Shown here: one piece after another, positions 1-5,120 of the stretch | Position numbering within the stretch: the stretch's first letter is position 1 | Layout: each line of letters opens with the position of its first letter | From: Acidimicrobiia bacterium | GTDB lineage: Bacteria > Actinomycetota > Acidimicrobiia > Spongiisociales > UBA5794 | NCBI GenBank assembly: GCA_013001485.1 | Contig: JABDMN010000275.1 | Location: 1 to 5,120, forward strand | DNA: 5,120 bases | Direction: 5' to 3' | Notes under the pieces: generated by a model | Databases searched by the model: none | Told to the model about the DNA's origin: nothing | What the model saw: the letters and a program-made list of their open reading frames with translations, nothing else | Made by a program: the position numbers and the translations under genes

Positions 1-1
1 G

Positions 2-202
2 TATCATGACGCCGCCTTGGTCGGATTCTTGATGCGGCTAGGGTTGATCGCGGGGTCGATGTTGCTCGTCGCCGCGACCACCGGGGTGGATCAGCCGGCC
101 ATGGCGATCTCGGCACTTGTCGGGTACCTGGTGCTGTTGACGTGGGAGACCGTCGCGGTGTCCAAAGGCGCTGAAAAGGAGTTGGAGTGGAGCAGCAACT
201 GA
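2..202 (+). CDS. atpI: AtpI-like membrane protein, C-terminal part (start outside window)
   Basis: The open frame is already running at the left edge (first full codon at base 2) and ends at TGA 200-202, leaving 66 codons. Two hydrophobic segments are visible: one around LGLIAGSMLLVA and one around AISALVGYLVLLTWETV, followed by a short charged tail (KGAEKELEWSSN). Small two- to four-helix membrane proteins encoded just before atpB are usually AtpI, a non-essential protein linked in other bacteria to c-ring assembly or Mg2+ handling. The assignment here rests on position, size and hydrophobic pattern, because AtpI sequences are poorly conserved. A TTG at 17 could in principle start a 61-residue protein, but the frame is open to the window edge and no good ribosome-binding site precedes it, so a truncated longer gene is more likely. 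The stop codon lies inside atpB, which suggests translational coupling. Confidence 0.62.
   Translation, partial: YHDAALVGFLMRLGLIAGSMLLVAATTGVDQPAMAISALVGYLVLLTWETVAVSKGAEKELEWSSN
174..181 (+). promoter_or_regulatory. Ribosome-binding site of atpB
   Basis: AAAAGGAG lies 5 bases before the GTG at 187, inside the last codons of the upstream atpI-like gene. It fixes the GTG as the atpB start. There is no in-frame ATG nearby; the first internal Met is residue 108. Confidence 0.75.
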
Positions 203-996
203 TCCTGGCCATCGGCGAGTGTGACGCCGAAAACGAGATCATCTGTGTCCCCGAGACGGTCAACGAGCTCTTCGAGCTGCCGTTTGTCGGGGGAGTGAAC
301 CGGACGATTCTCTTGATCGCGCTGGCAGCCATCATCGTGATCGCACTGCTGTATTTCGGCATCGTCCGCCAGAAGAACCGTCTCGTGCCGACCAAATTCG
401 GTGCCTTCGTCGAGACTCTGGTGTCGTTCGTTCGAGACGAGATCGCCATCGGCATCATCGGCCCGGAGCACGGCCTCAAGTACTACCCATGGCTCTTGTC
501 GGTGTTCATGTTTGTACTCGTCGGCAACCTGTTCGAGGTCACCCCGTTCATCAACTTCCCGATCACCTCACGCATTGCCATTCCCCTATTCCTGGCGCTG
601 CTGACCTGGGTGATCTTCGTTGTCTCCGGGTTCAAGGAACAGGGCTTTGGCTACCTCAAGGAGTCGTTGTTCCCGCCGGGCGTGCCCAAGCCGCTGTACC
701 TGTTGGTGACCCCCATCGAGTTCGTGTCGACCTTCCTGGTGCGGCCCTTCTCGTTGGCAGTCCGGCTTTTTGCCAACCTCGTCGCCGGGCACGTGATGCT
801 TTCACTGCTGCTGGTGTCGGGCTGGGTGTTCATCAGCGCCCAGGGGGGCATCGCCAAGATCCCGATCGGGGTCGGCTGGTTTGCGCTTGGTCTCGGCATC
901 TTCGTGTTCGAGATCATCGTCGCGATGCTCCAGGCCTACATCTTCACTTTGCTCTCAGCCGTCTACGTCCAGACATCAGTCCATCCCGAGCACTAG
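187..996 (+). CDS. atpB: F1Fo ATP synthase subunit a (Fo stator ion channel)
   Basis: Subunit a forms the two half-channels that carry ions to and from the rotating c-ring in the cytoplasmic membrane. The 269-residue product is of normal length. Hydrophobic segments lie near residues 39-61, 98-120, 127-148, 184-215 and 228-262, after a polar N-terminus expected on the outer face. The family signature VRLFANLVAGH gives the essential arginine as Arg193 (E. coli Arg210). The last helix holds Glu242 and Gln249, matching E. coli His245 and Gln252; His202 matches E. coli Glu219, so the His/Glu pair is swapped relative to E. coli. The N-terminus carries Cys12 and Cys20. The start is GTG, chosen from a well-placed AAAAGGAG, and it overlaps the upstream gene by 16 bases. 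It belongs to the atp operon and is followed by atpE after 45 bases. The identity is certain; the topology is inferred. Confidence 0.98.
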   Translation: MEQQLILAIGECDAENEIICVPETVNELFELPFVGGVNRTILLIALAAIIVIALLYFGIVRQKNRLVPTKFGAFVETLVSFVRDEIAIGIIGPEHGLKYYPWLLSVFMFVLVGNLFEVTPFINFPITSRIAIPLFLALLTWVIFVVSGFKEQGFGYLKESLFPPGVPKPLYLLVTPIEFVSTFLVRPFSLAVRLFANLVAGHVMLSLLLVSGWVFISAQGGIAKIPIGVGWFALGLGIFVFEIIVAMLQAYIFTLLSAVYVQTSVHPEH

Positions 997-1313
<317 letters not shown>

Positions 1314-1314
<1 letters not shown>

Positions 1315-1319
1315 GAGGG
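1314..1319 (+). promoter_or_regulatory. Ribosome-binding site of atpF overlapping the atpE stop
   Basis: GGAGGG begins on the last base of the atpE TAG stop and ends 5 bases before the atpF ATG at 1325. It is a strong, well-spaced site that supports this start. The arrangement favours re-initiation by ribosomes finishing atpE. Confidence 0.8.
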
Positions 1320-1324
1320 CGCCG

Positions 1325-1867
1325 ATGTACACACTCCTCACAACGCTGCTGCTTGCCGCCGAAGAGGAGCCGTCGGGCACCGACCTGCTGCTCCCTGACA
1401 TCAAGGAGCTCATCGCCGGGATCATCGCCTTCGCCATCATCTTCTTCTTCATCTGGAAGTTCGCCGGTCCGGCGCTCAACGAGATGTTGGAGAATCGGCG
1501 TAGCGCGGTGAAGGGCGACCTGGAGGCCGCCGAAGCCGCCAAGGCTGAGGCCCAGTCGCTGCTCGACGACTACAAGCAACAGCTGGCCGACGCTCGGACC
1601 GAGGCCTCTCGCATCGTCGACGATGCCAGGGAGTCCGCCGATTCGATGAAGACGGACATCATCGCCAAGGCAGAAGCCGACGCCGCCGAGATCAGGTCCA
1701 AGGCCCAGGCCGACATCGCCGGAGAGCGCGACCGGGCTCAAACAGCTTTGCGCTCTGAGGTCGCTGGTCTGTCGCTCGATGTGGCTGAGAAGGTCGTGGG
1801 CAGCTCCCTCGATCGCAGTGCCTCGCAGGCGTTGGTCGACCAGTTCATCGACGAGCTGGGGCAGTAG
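1325..1867 (+). CDS. atpF: F1Fo ATP synthase subunit b (peripheral stalk)
   Basis: Subunit b anchors the peripheral stalk in the membrane and, as a dimer, holds the alpha3beta3 head against rotor torque. The 180-residue product has a short outer N-terminus (residues 1-26, including AAEEEPSGTDLLLPD), one membrane helix at about 27-47 (ELIAGIIAFAIIFFFIWKF), and then a long charged, Ala/Glu/Lys/Arg-rich helix at about 52-160 with coiled-coil character. The GPALNEMLENRR stretch just after the membrane is typical of the family. The C-terminus (EKVVGSSLDRSASQALVDQF) matches the part that meets delta. There is a single b gene rather than the b plus b-prime pair of phototrophs, and it is not fused to delta, unlike the mycobacterial arrangement. 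The N-terminal LLLP-type motif before the membrane helix looks actinobacterial, which is a judgement from memory. The ATG is fixed by GGAGGG 5 bases upstream. Confidence 0.96.
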   Translation: MYTLLTTLLLAAEEEPSGTDLLLPDIKELIAGIIAFAIIFFFIWKFAGPALNEMLENRRSAVKGDLEAAEAAKAEAQSLLDDYKQQLADARTEASRIVDDARESADSMKTDIIAKAEADAAEIRSKAQADIAGERDRAQTALRSEVAGLSLDVAEKVVGSSLDRSASQALVDQFIDELGQ

Positions 1868-1869
1868 CC

Positions 1870-2406
1870 ATGGAATCCGGTGACGTCCGCATCGACGGCT
1901 ACGCCACTGCGGTCCTCGAGATCGCCAAAGCTGAAGGCGAACTCGACCGCGTCGGCGACGAGCTGAACCGCATCGCGCAGGCGTTCGACAGCTCTGAGCC
2001 GTTGCGCGACGCCATGACCGATCCCCGAATCCCTGTCGATAGAAAACAGGGGATCGTCGACGAGCTGCTCGGAGGCCGCGCCTCCAAGCTCTCGGTGTCG
2101 CTGGTGAACTTCGTCGTCTCCCAGGGCCGAGCCCGGGATCTGTCGGCTATCGCTGCCGGCGTTGTCGCCAAGGCTGCGCATGAGCGATCGAAGGAAGTCG
2201 CCTACGTGCGCTCGGCCATCGAACTGGATGATGAGACGGTGCGCCGCTTGGAAGAGAAGTTGTCGGCCGCCACTGGTCAGTCCGTTGAAGCACGGGTCAC
2301 CGTCGATCCTTCGGTGCTCGGCGGTCTGGTCGTCACGGTGGGCGATGAAGTATTCGACGGCTCGGTGCGAAGCCGGTTCCGAGATCTACGTGAAGCATGG
2401 AGTTGA
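1870..2406 (+). CDS. atpH: F1Fo ATP synthase subunit delta (OSCP homologue)
   Basis: Delta sits on top of the F1 head and links it to the b stalk. The 178-residue protein has the usual length and two-part layout. An N-terminal helical domain covers about residues 8-108, with YATAVLEIAKAEG near the start and LVNFVVSQGRARDL at 78-91. A C-terminal domain covers about 110-178 and carries the delta/OSCP signature, VDPSVLGGLVVTVGDEVFDGS (145-165), split here around Gly151-Gly152. The ATG lies 2 bases after the atpF stop. Its ribosome-binding site is weak (GGGG at 1858-1861), so translation probably depends on coupling to atpF. It is a free-standing gene, neither fused to b nor carrying the long N-terminal extension seen in mycobacteria. 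The assignment is firm, although delta is one of the less conserved subunits. Confidence 0.96.
   Translation: MESGDVRIDGYATAVLEIAKAEGELDRVGDELNRIAQAFDSSEPLRDAMTDPRIPVDRKQGIVDELLGGRASKLSVSLVNFVVSQGRARDLSAIAAGVVAKAAHERSKEVAYVRSAIELDDETVRRLEEKLSAATGQSVEARVTVDPSVLGGLVVTVGDEVFDGSVRSRFRDLREAWS
2399..2402 (+). promoter_or_regulatory. Ribosome-binding site of atpA
   Basis: GGAG lies inside the last codons of atpH, 7 bases before the atpA ATG at 2410. It selects that ATG. Only 3 bases separate the atpH stop from the atpA start. Confidence 0.65.
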
Positions 2407-2409
2407 TCA

Positions 2410-3966
2410 ATGTCTGAACTGACCCTTGACCCTGGAGCTATCACACAGGCCCTGCGGCACAACCTCGAGGGCTGGTCGCCTGAGATGCAGGCCGGCACGG
2501 TCGGCTACGTGACCTCCGTCGGCGACGGTGTGGCGCGTGTCGAGGGCTTGCCCAACGTCATGGCTTCCGAGCTCCTCGAGTTCCCAGGAGGTCTGATCGG
2601 CGTAGCCCTCAACCTCGATGAGGACTCGATTGGTGCCGTTTTGATGGGCGAATCCAGCTATGTGGAGGAGGGCGACGAGGTCCACCCGACCGGTCGAGTG
2701 CTCTCCGTCCCCGTGGGTGATGCCTTCCTGGGACGAGTCATCGACCCTCTCGGGAACCCCGTCGATGGGAAGGGCCCCATCCAGGCCGACGGCCAGCGCC
2801 GGCTCGAGGTCCAGGCCCCGAGCGTCGTGCAGCGGCAACCAGTCGGCGAGCCGCTGCAGACCGGCATCAAGGCCATCGACTCGATGATTCCCATCGGACG
2901 CGGCCAGCGCGAGCTGATCATCGGAGACCGTCAGACGGGCAAGACCGCCATCGCCCTCGACACGATCATCAACCAGCGCGGCCAGGACGTGAAGTGCATC
3001 TACGTCGCGATCGGTCAGAAAGCGTCGACTGTTGCCGAGGTCGTGCTCCAGCTGGAGCAGGCAGGCGCCATGGAGTACACGGTTGTGGTCAACGCTCCTG
3101 CGTCAGCTCCGGCAGCGCTCCAGATGTATGCCCCGTACTCGGGGTCGGCTCTTGGCCAGCACTGGATGTACAACGGCCAGCACGCTCTCGTGGTGTTCGA
3201 CGATCTGTCGAAGCAGGCCGTCGCGTATCGGCAGATCTCGCTGCTGCTGCGACGTCCTCCCGGCCGCGAGGCCTACCCGGGTGACGTGTTCTATCTGCAC
3301 TCCCGCCTCCTCGAGCGTTGCGCCAAGCTCTCAGACGAGCTCGGTGCCGGCTCGATGACGGGTCTCCCCATTGTGGAGACCAAGGCCGGTGATGTGTCGG
3401 CCTACATCCCGACGAACGTGATCTCCATCACTGACGGGCAGATCTTCCTCGAGACCGATCTGTTCTACTCGGGGGTTCGCCCGGCCGTAAACGCCGGTAT
3501 CTCGGTGTCCCGGGTGGGTGGTGCGGCTCAGATCAAGGCGATGAAGAGCGTGGCCGGCCAGCTGCGACTCGACCTCGCCCAGTTCCGTGACCTCGAGGCG
3601 TTCGCCGAGTTCGGTTCGGAGCTCGATGCGGCGTCCCAGGCGCAGCTCGAGAGAGGGCGCCGGGTCGTGGAGATGTTGAAGCAGCCCCAGTTCCAGCCGG
3701 TGTCCGTCGAGGAGCAGGTGGTCGCCGTGTATGCCGTGACCAAGGGCCATCTCGACGACGTTGAGCTCGAGGAGACCGGTTCGTTCGAGGCCGGTCTGTT
3801 CGATCACTTCCGTACCCGCTACAGCGCCTTGCTGTCCGAGATTCGGGACACGGGGAAGCTGCCGGAAGGCGATGCTCTCGACAACGCCATTGCCGAGTAC
3901 AAGGCATCGCTGGGTGGCGAGGTCGAGGTGACCCTGCCCGGCTCCGGAGCGGACGAGGAGGAGTAG
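2410..3966 (+). CDS. atpA: F1Fo ATP synthase subunit alpha (F1 head, regulatory nucleotide sites)
   Basis: Alpha alternates with beta in the catalytic head, binds nucleotide at non-catalytic sites and supplies an arginine to the catalytic sites on beta. The 518-residue product is full length. The N-terminal segment and beta-barrel cover about residues 1-95 ([16 protein letters not shown] at 32-47). The nucleotide-binding domain covers about 96-380: P-loop GDRQTGKT (172-179, Lys178, Thr179), Walker B region [10 protein letters not shown] (259-268) with Asp264-Asp265, and the alpha/beta signature [10 protein letters not shown] (358-367), followed directly by Arg368, the arginine-finger equivalent of E. 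coli Arg376. The C-terminal helical domain follows ([20 protein letters not shown] at 384-403). Gln175 in the P-loop is typical of alpha and separates it from beta. The protein ends in a short acidic tail (GADEEE). The codons of that tail also form the atpG ribosome-binding site. Confidence 0.99.
   Translation: MSELTLDPGAITQALRHNLEGWSPEMQAGTVGYVTSVGDGVARVEGLPNVMASELLEFPGGLIGVALNLDEDSIGAVLMGESSYVEEGDEVHPTGRVLSVPVGDAFLGRVIDPLGNPVDGKGPIQADGQRRLEVQAPSVVQRQPVGEPLQTGIKAIDSMIPIGRGQRELIIGDRQTGKTAIALDTIINQRGQDVKCIYVAIGQKASTVAEVVLQLEQAGAMEYTVVVNAPASAPAALQMYAPYSGSALGQHWMYNGQHALVVFDDLSKQAVAYRQISLLLRRPPGREAYPGDVFYLHSRLLERCAKLSDELGAGSMTGLPIVETKAGDVSAYIPTNVISITDGQIFLETDLFYSGVRPAVNAGISVSRVGGAAQIKAMKSVAGQLRLDLAQFRDLEAFAEFGSELDAASQAQLERGRRVVEMLKQPQFQPVSVEEQVVAVYAVTKGHLDDVELEETGSFEAGLFDHFRTRYSALLSEIRDTGKLPEGDALDNAIAEYKASLGGEVEVTLPGSGADEEE
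3955..3963 (+). promoter_or_regulatory. atpG ribosome-binding site inside the alpha C-terminal Glu codons
   Basis: The last three sense codons of atpA are GAG GAG GAG, giving a repeated AGGAG. Its most 3' copy ends 9 bases before the atpG ATG at 3973. It is the only Shine-Dalgarno-like sequence near that start, so the acidic tail and the translation signal share the same bases. Confidence 0.78.
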
Positions 3967-3972
3967 CCACCG

Positions 3973-4845
3973 ATGGCGTCCGCCGAACTCCGTCTGATCC
4001 GCAGGAGGATCCGAAGCGTCCAATCGACGATGAAGATCACCCGCGCCATGGAGTTGATCGCAGCGTCTCGCATCGCCAAAGCGTCGGTTCGCGTGGAGTC
4101 GGCCAAGCCCTACATCGCCAAGCTGCAGGACGTGATCCGCAACATCGGGGCCGTTTCTGGGTTGGCGCACCCGCTGCTGGAGGTGCGTGAGCGCCAGTCA
4201 GTGGCTGTTGTGGTGGTCTCATCTGATCGTGGCCTGGCCGGCGGATACAACTCGAACGTGATCCGCATGGCGGAACGAGCTTTGCTCGACCATCGGCACC
4301 AGGGCCGCACCTTCAAGCTGTACGTAGTCGGCAAGAAGGCGCAGAGCTACTTCCGTTACCGCCAGTACCACCTCGACGGGACATTCCTCGCAGTCACCGA
4401 CACACCCACCTATGGCAATGCCCGGGCCATCGCCAACACCATCCTCAACGACTACGCCGAAGGCCAGGTGGACGCAGTCGAGGTGTTCACCACCCGCTAC
4501 ATGTCAGCGCTCACTCAGACGCCGCAACGGCTCCAGGCGCTGCCCATCGAGCCACCTGAGGACCTCGACCCGGCCAAGGTCGTGTCCTACTCCTTCGAGC
4601 CGTCTCCTGAGCGCATCCTCGATCGACTGTTGCCCCAGTACCTGGAGGCCACGGTGTTCGGGTTGCTGCTTGAGGCATCGGCGTCAGAGCACGCCGCAAG
4701 GCGCCGCGCCATGAAGGCGGCCACGGAGAACGCCGAGGAGCTGACCCGGGTGCTGACCCGCGAAGCGAACCAGGCCAGGCAGGCAGAGATCACAACCGAG
4801 ATTTCCGAGATCGTCGGCGGCGCCGAGGCGCTGTCCGCCGGCTGA
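3973..4845 (+). CDS. atpG: F1Fo ATP synthase subunit gamma (central rotor shaft)
   Basis: Gamma is the asymmetric shaft that turns within the alpha3beta3 head and is fixed to the c-ring, converting rotation into the binding changes that make ATP. The 290-residue product is close to the E. coli length (287). The N-terminal helix contains RRIRSVQSTMKITRAMELIA (11-30) and reaches about residue 55. A Rossmann-like middle domain follows, with VVSSDRGLAGGYNSN (81-95), typical of the family. The C-terminal helix holds SEHAARRRAMKAATENA (238-254) and the gamma signature ITTEISEIVGGAEA (273-286). It lacks an obvious extra middle loop of the mycobacterial kind, judged from length. It starts 6 bases after atpA with ATG and ends in tandem stops TGATGA (4843-4848). 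It lies in the same frame as atpD, so the double stop guards against read-through into beta. Confidence 0.98.
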   Translation: MASAELRLIRRRIRSVQSTMKITRAMELIAASRIAKASVRVESAKPYIAKLQDVIRNIGAVSGLAHPLLEVRERQSVAVVVVSSDRGLAGGYNSNVIRMAERALLDHRHQGRTFKLYVVGKKAQSYFRYRQYHLDGTFLAVTDTPTYGNARAIANTILNDYAEGQVDAVEVFTTRYMSALTQTPQRLQALPIEPPEDLDPAKVVSYSFEPSPERILDRLLPQYLEATVFGLLLEASASEHAARRRAMKAATENAEELTRVLTREANQARQAEITTEISEIVGGAEALSAG

Positions 4846-4852
4846 TGACCAG

Positions 4853-4858
4853 AAGGAG
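4853..4858 (+). promoter_or_regulatory. Ribosome-binding site of atpD
   Basis: AAGGAG ends 5 bases before the GTG at 4864 and 3 bases before an ATG at 4862. That ATG is followed at once by TGA, so it cannot start beta. The site therefore supports the GTG as the real atpD start. Confidence 0.75.
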
Positions 4859-4863
4859 AACAT

Positions 4864-5120
4864 GTGACTGACGTGAAGACGAGCCCCGGCCGCATCGTCA
4901 AGGTGGCGGGCCCGGTGGTAGATGTGGAGTTCCCGGCGGACGCCATGCCGGAGATCTACACGGCGCTCGAGATGGACATCGTTCTCGAGGGCGAGACCAG
5001 CCGCATCGTGGCAGAGGTCGCCCAGCACCTCGGCGGAGGCCGTGTTCGTGCCGTCGCCATGCAGGGAACCGATGGACTGACCCGTGGCGCCGAGGTTCGC
5101 AATACCGGTTCGCCGATTTC
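4864..5120 (+). CDS. atpD: F1Fo ATP synthase subunit beta, N-terminal part (runs off window)
   Basis: Beta carries the catalytic sites for ATP synthesis. Only 85 codons plus two bases lie in the window; the frame is open to the right edge. The visible part is the N-terminal beta-barrel domain: GRIVKVAGPVVDVEFP (9-24), the family's usual opening, then IVAEVAQHLGGGRVRAVAMQ (48-67) and GTDGLTRGAEVRNTGSPI (68-85). The P-loop, catalytic Glu and DELSEED region lie beyond the window and cannot be checked. The start is GTG at 4864, fixed by AAGGAG upstream and by the stop-blocked ATG at 4862; a second in-frame GTG at 4873 is less well spaced. The gene follows atpG after 18 bases, as expected in an atp operon, with atpC probably next. 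This gene is easily missed because it has neither an ATG start nor a stop in the window. Confidence 0.96.
   Translation, partial: MTDVKTSPGRIVKVAGPVVDVEFPADAMPEIYTALEMDIVLEGETSRIVAEVAQHLGGGRVRAVAMQGTDGLTRGAEVRNTGSPI

Noticed and set aside
17..202. A complete 61-residue protein starting at TTG 17
   Set aside because: The frame is open to base 2 and no good ribosome-binding site lies before the TTG, so the gene most likely begins left of the window.
3331..4170. 279-codon open frame on the minus strand across the atpA-atpG junction
   Set aside because: It is antisense to two certain genes, rich in Arg, His, Leu and Gly as expected from reversed high-G+C codons, and shows no family motif. Long antisense frames are common in such DNA.

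Overview
The window is a stretch of high-G+C bacterial DNA filled almost wall to wall by one plus-strand operon for the F-type (F1Fo) ATP synthase. The order is atpI-like (3' end only), atpB (a), atpE (c), atpF (b), atpH (delta), atpA (alpha), atpG (gamma) and atpD (beta, 5' end only). This is the common bacterial atp order; atpC (epsilon) would be expected just beyond the right edge. The protein features suggest an actinomycetote outside the mycobacteria, possibly Acidimicrobiia-like. That placement is inference from remembered family appearance, not from a search. The clues are high G+C, the style of the subunit b N-terminus, a c subunit with a short N-terminal extension, and b and delta as separate proteins rather than the mycobacterial b-delta fusion.

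Layout. Bases 2-202 are the end of a small two-helix membrane protein of the AtpI type. Bases 187-1867 encode the membrane and stalk parts a, c and b; atpB overlaps the upstream gene by 16 bases. Bases 1870-3966 encode delta and alpha, with only 2-3 bases between reading frames. Bases 3973-4845 encode gamma, and from 4864 the beta gene runs off the right edge. The largest gap is the 45 bases between atpB and atpE; no stretch over 300 bases lacks a gene. No tRNA, rRNA, mobile element, CRISPR array, repeat or terminator was seen. The operon promoter must lie to the left of the window.

How it works together. Subunit a (essential Arg193) and the c-ring (ion-binding Glu77) form the rotary motor. 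The b stalk and delta hold the alpha3beta3 head still while gamma turns inside it. The c subunit lacks the polar ligands of Na+-type rings, so proton coupling is predicted. Alpha keeps its P-loop and arginine finger, and every complete subunit has near-normal length and intact motifs, so the enzyme looks functional.

This is an ordinary housekeeping locus, and I found no undescribed system. The points worth a second look are small: an AUGUGA start-stop at the atpD start, an atpG ribosome-binding site made from the Glu codons of the alpha tail, a swapped His/Glu pair in subunit a, a cysteine pair at the a-subunit N-terminus, and an N-terminal extension of subunit c.
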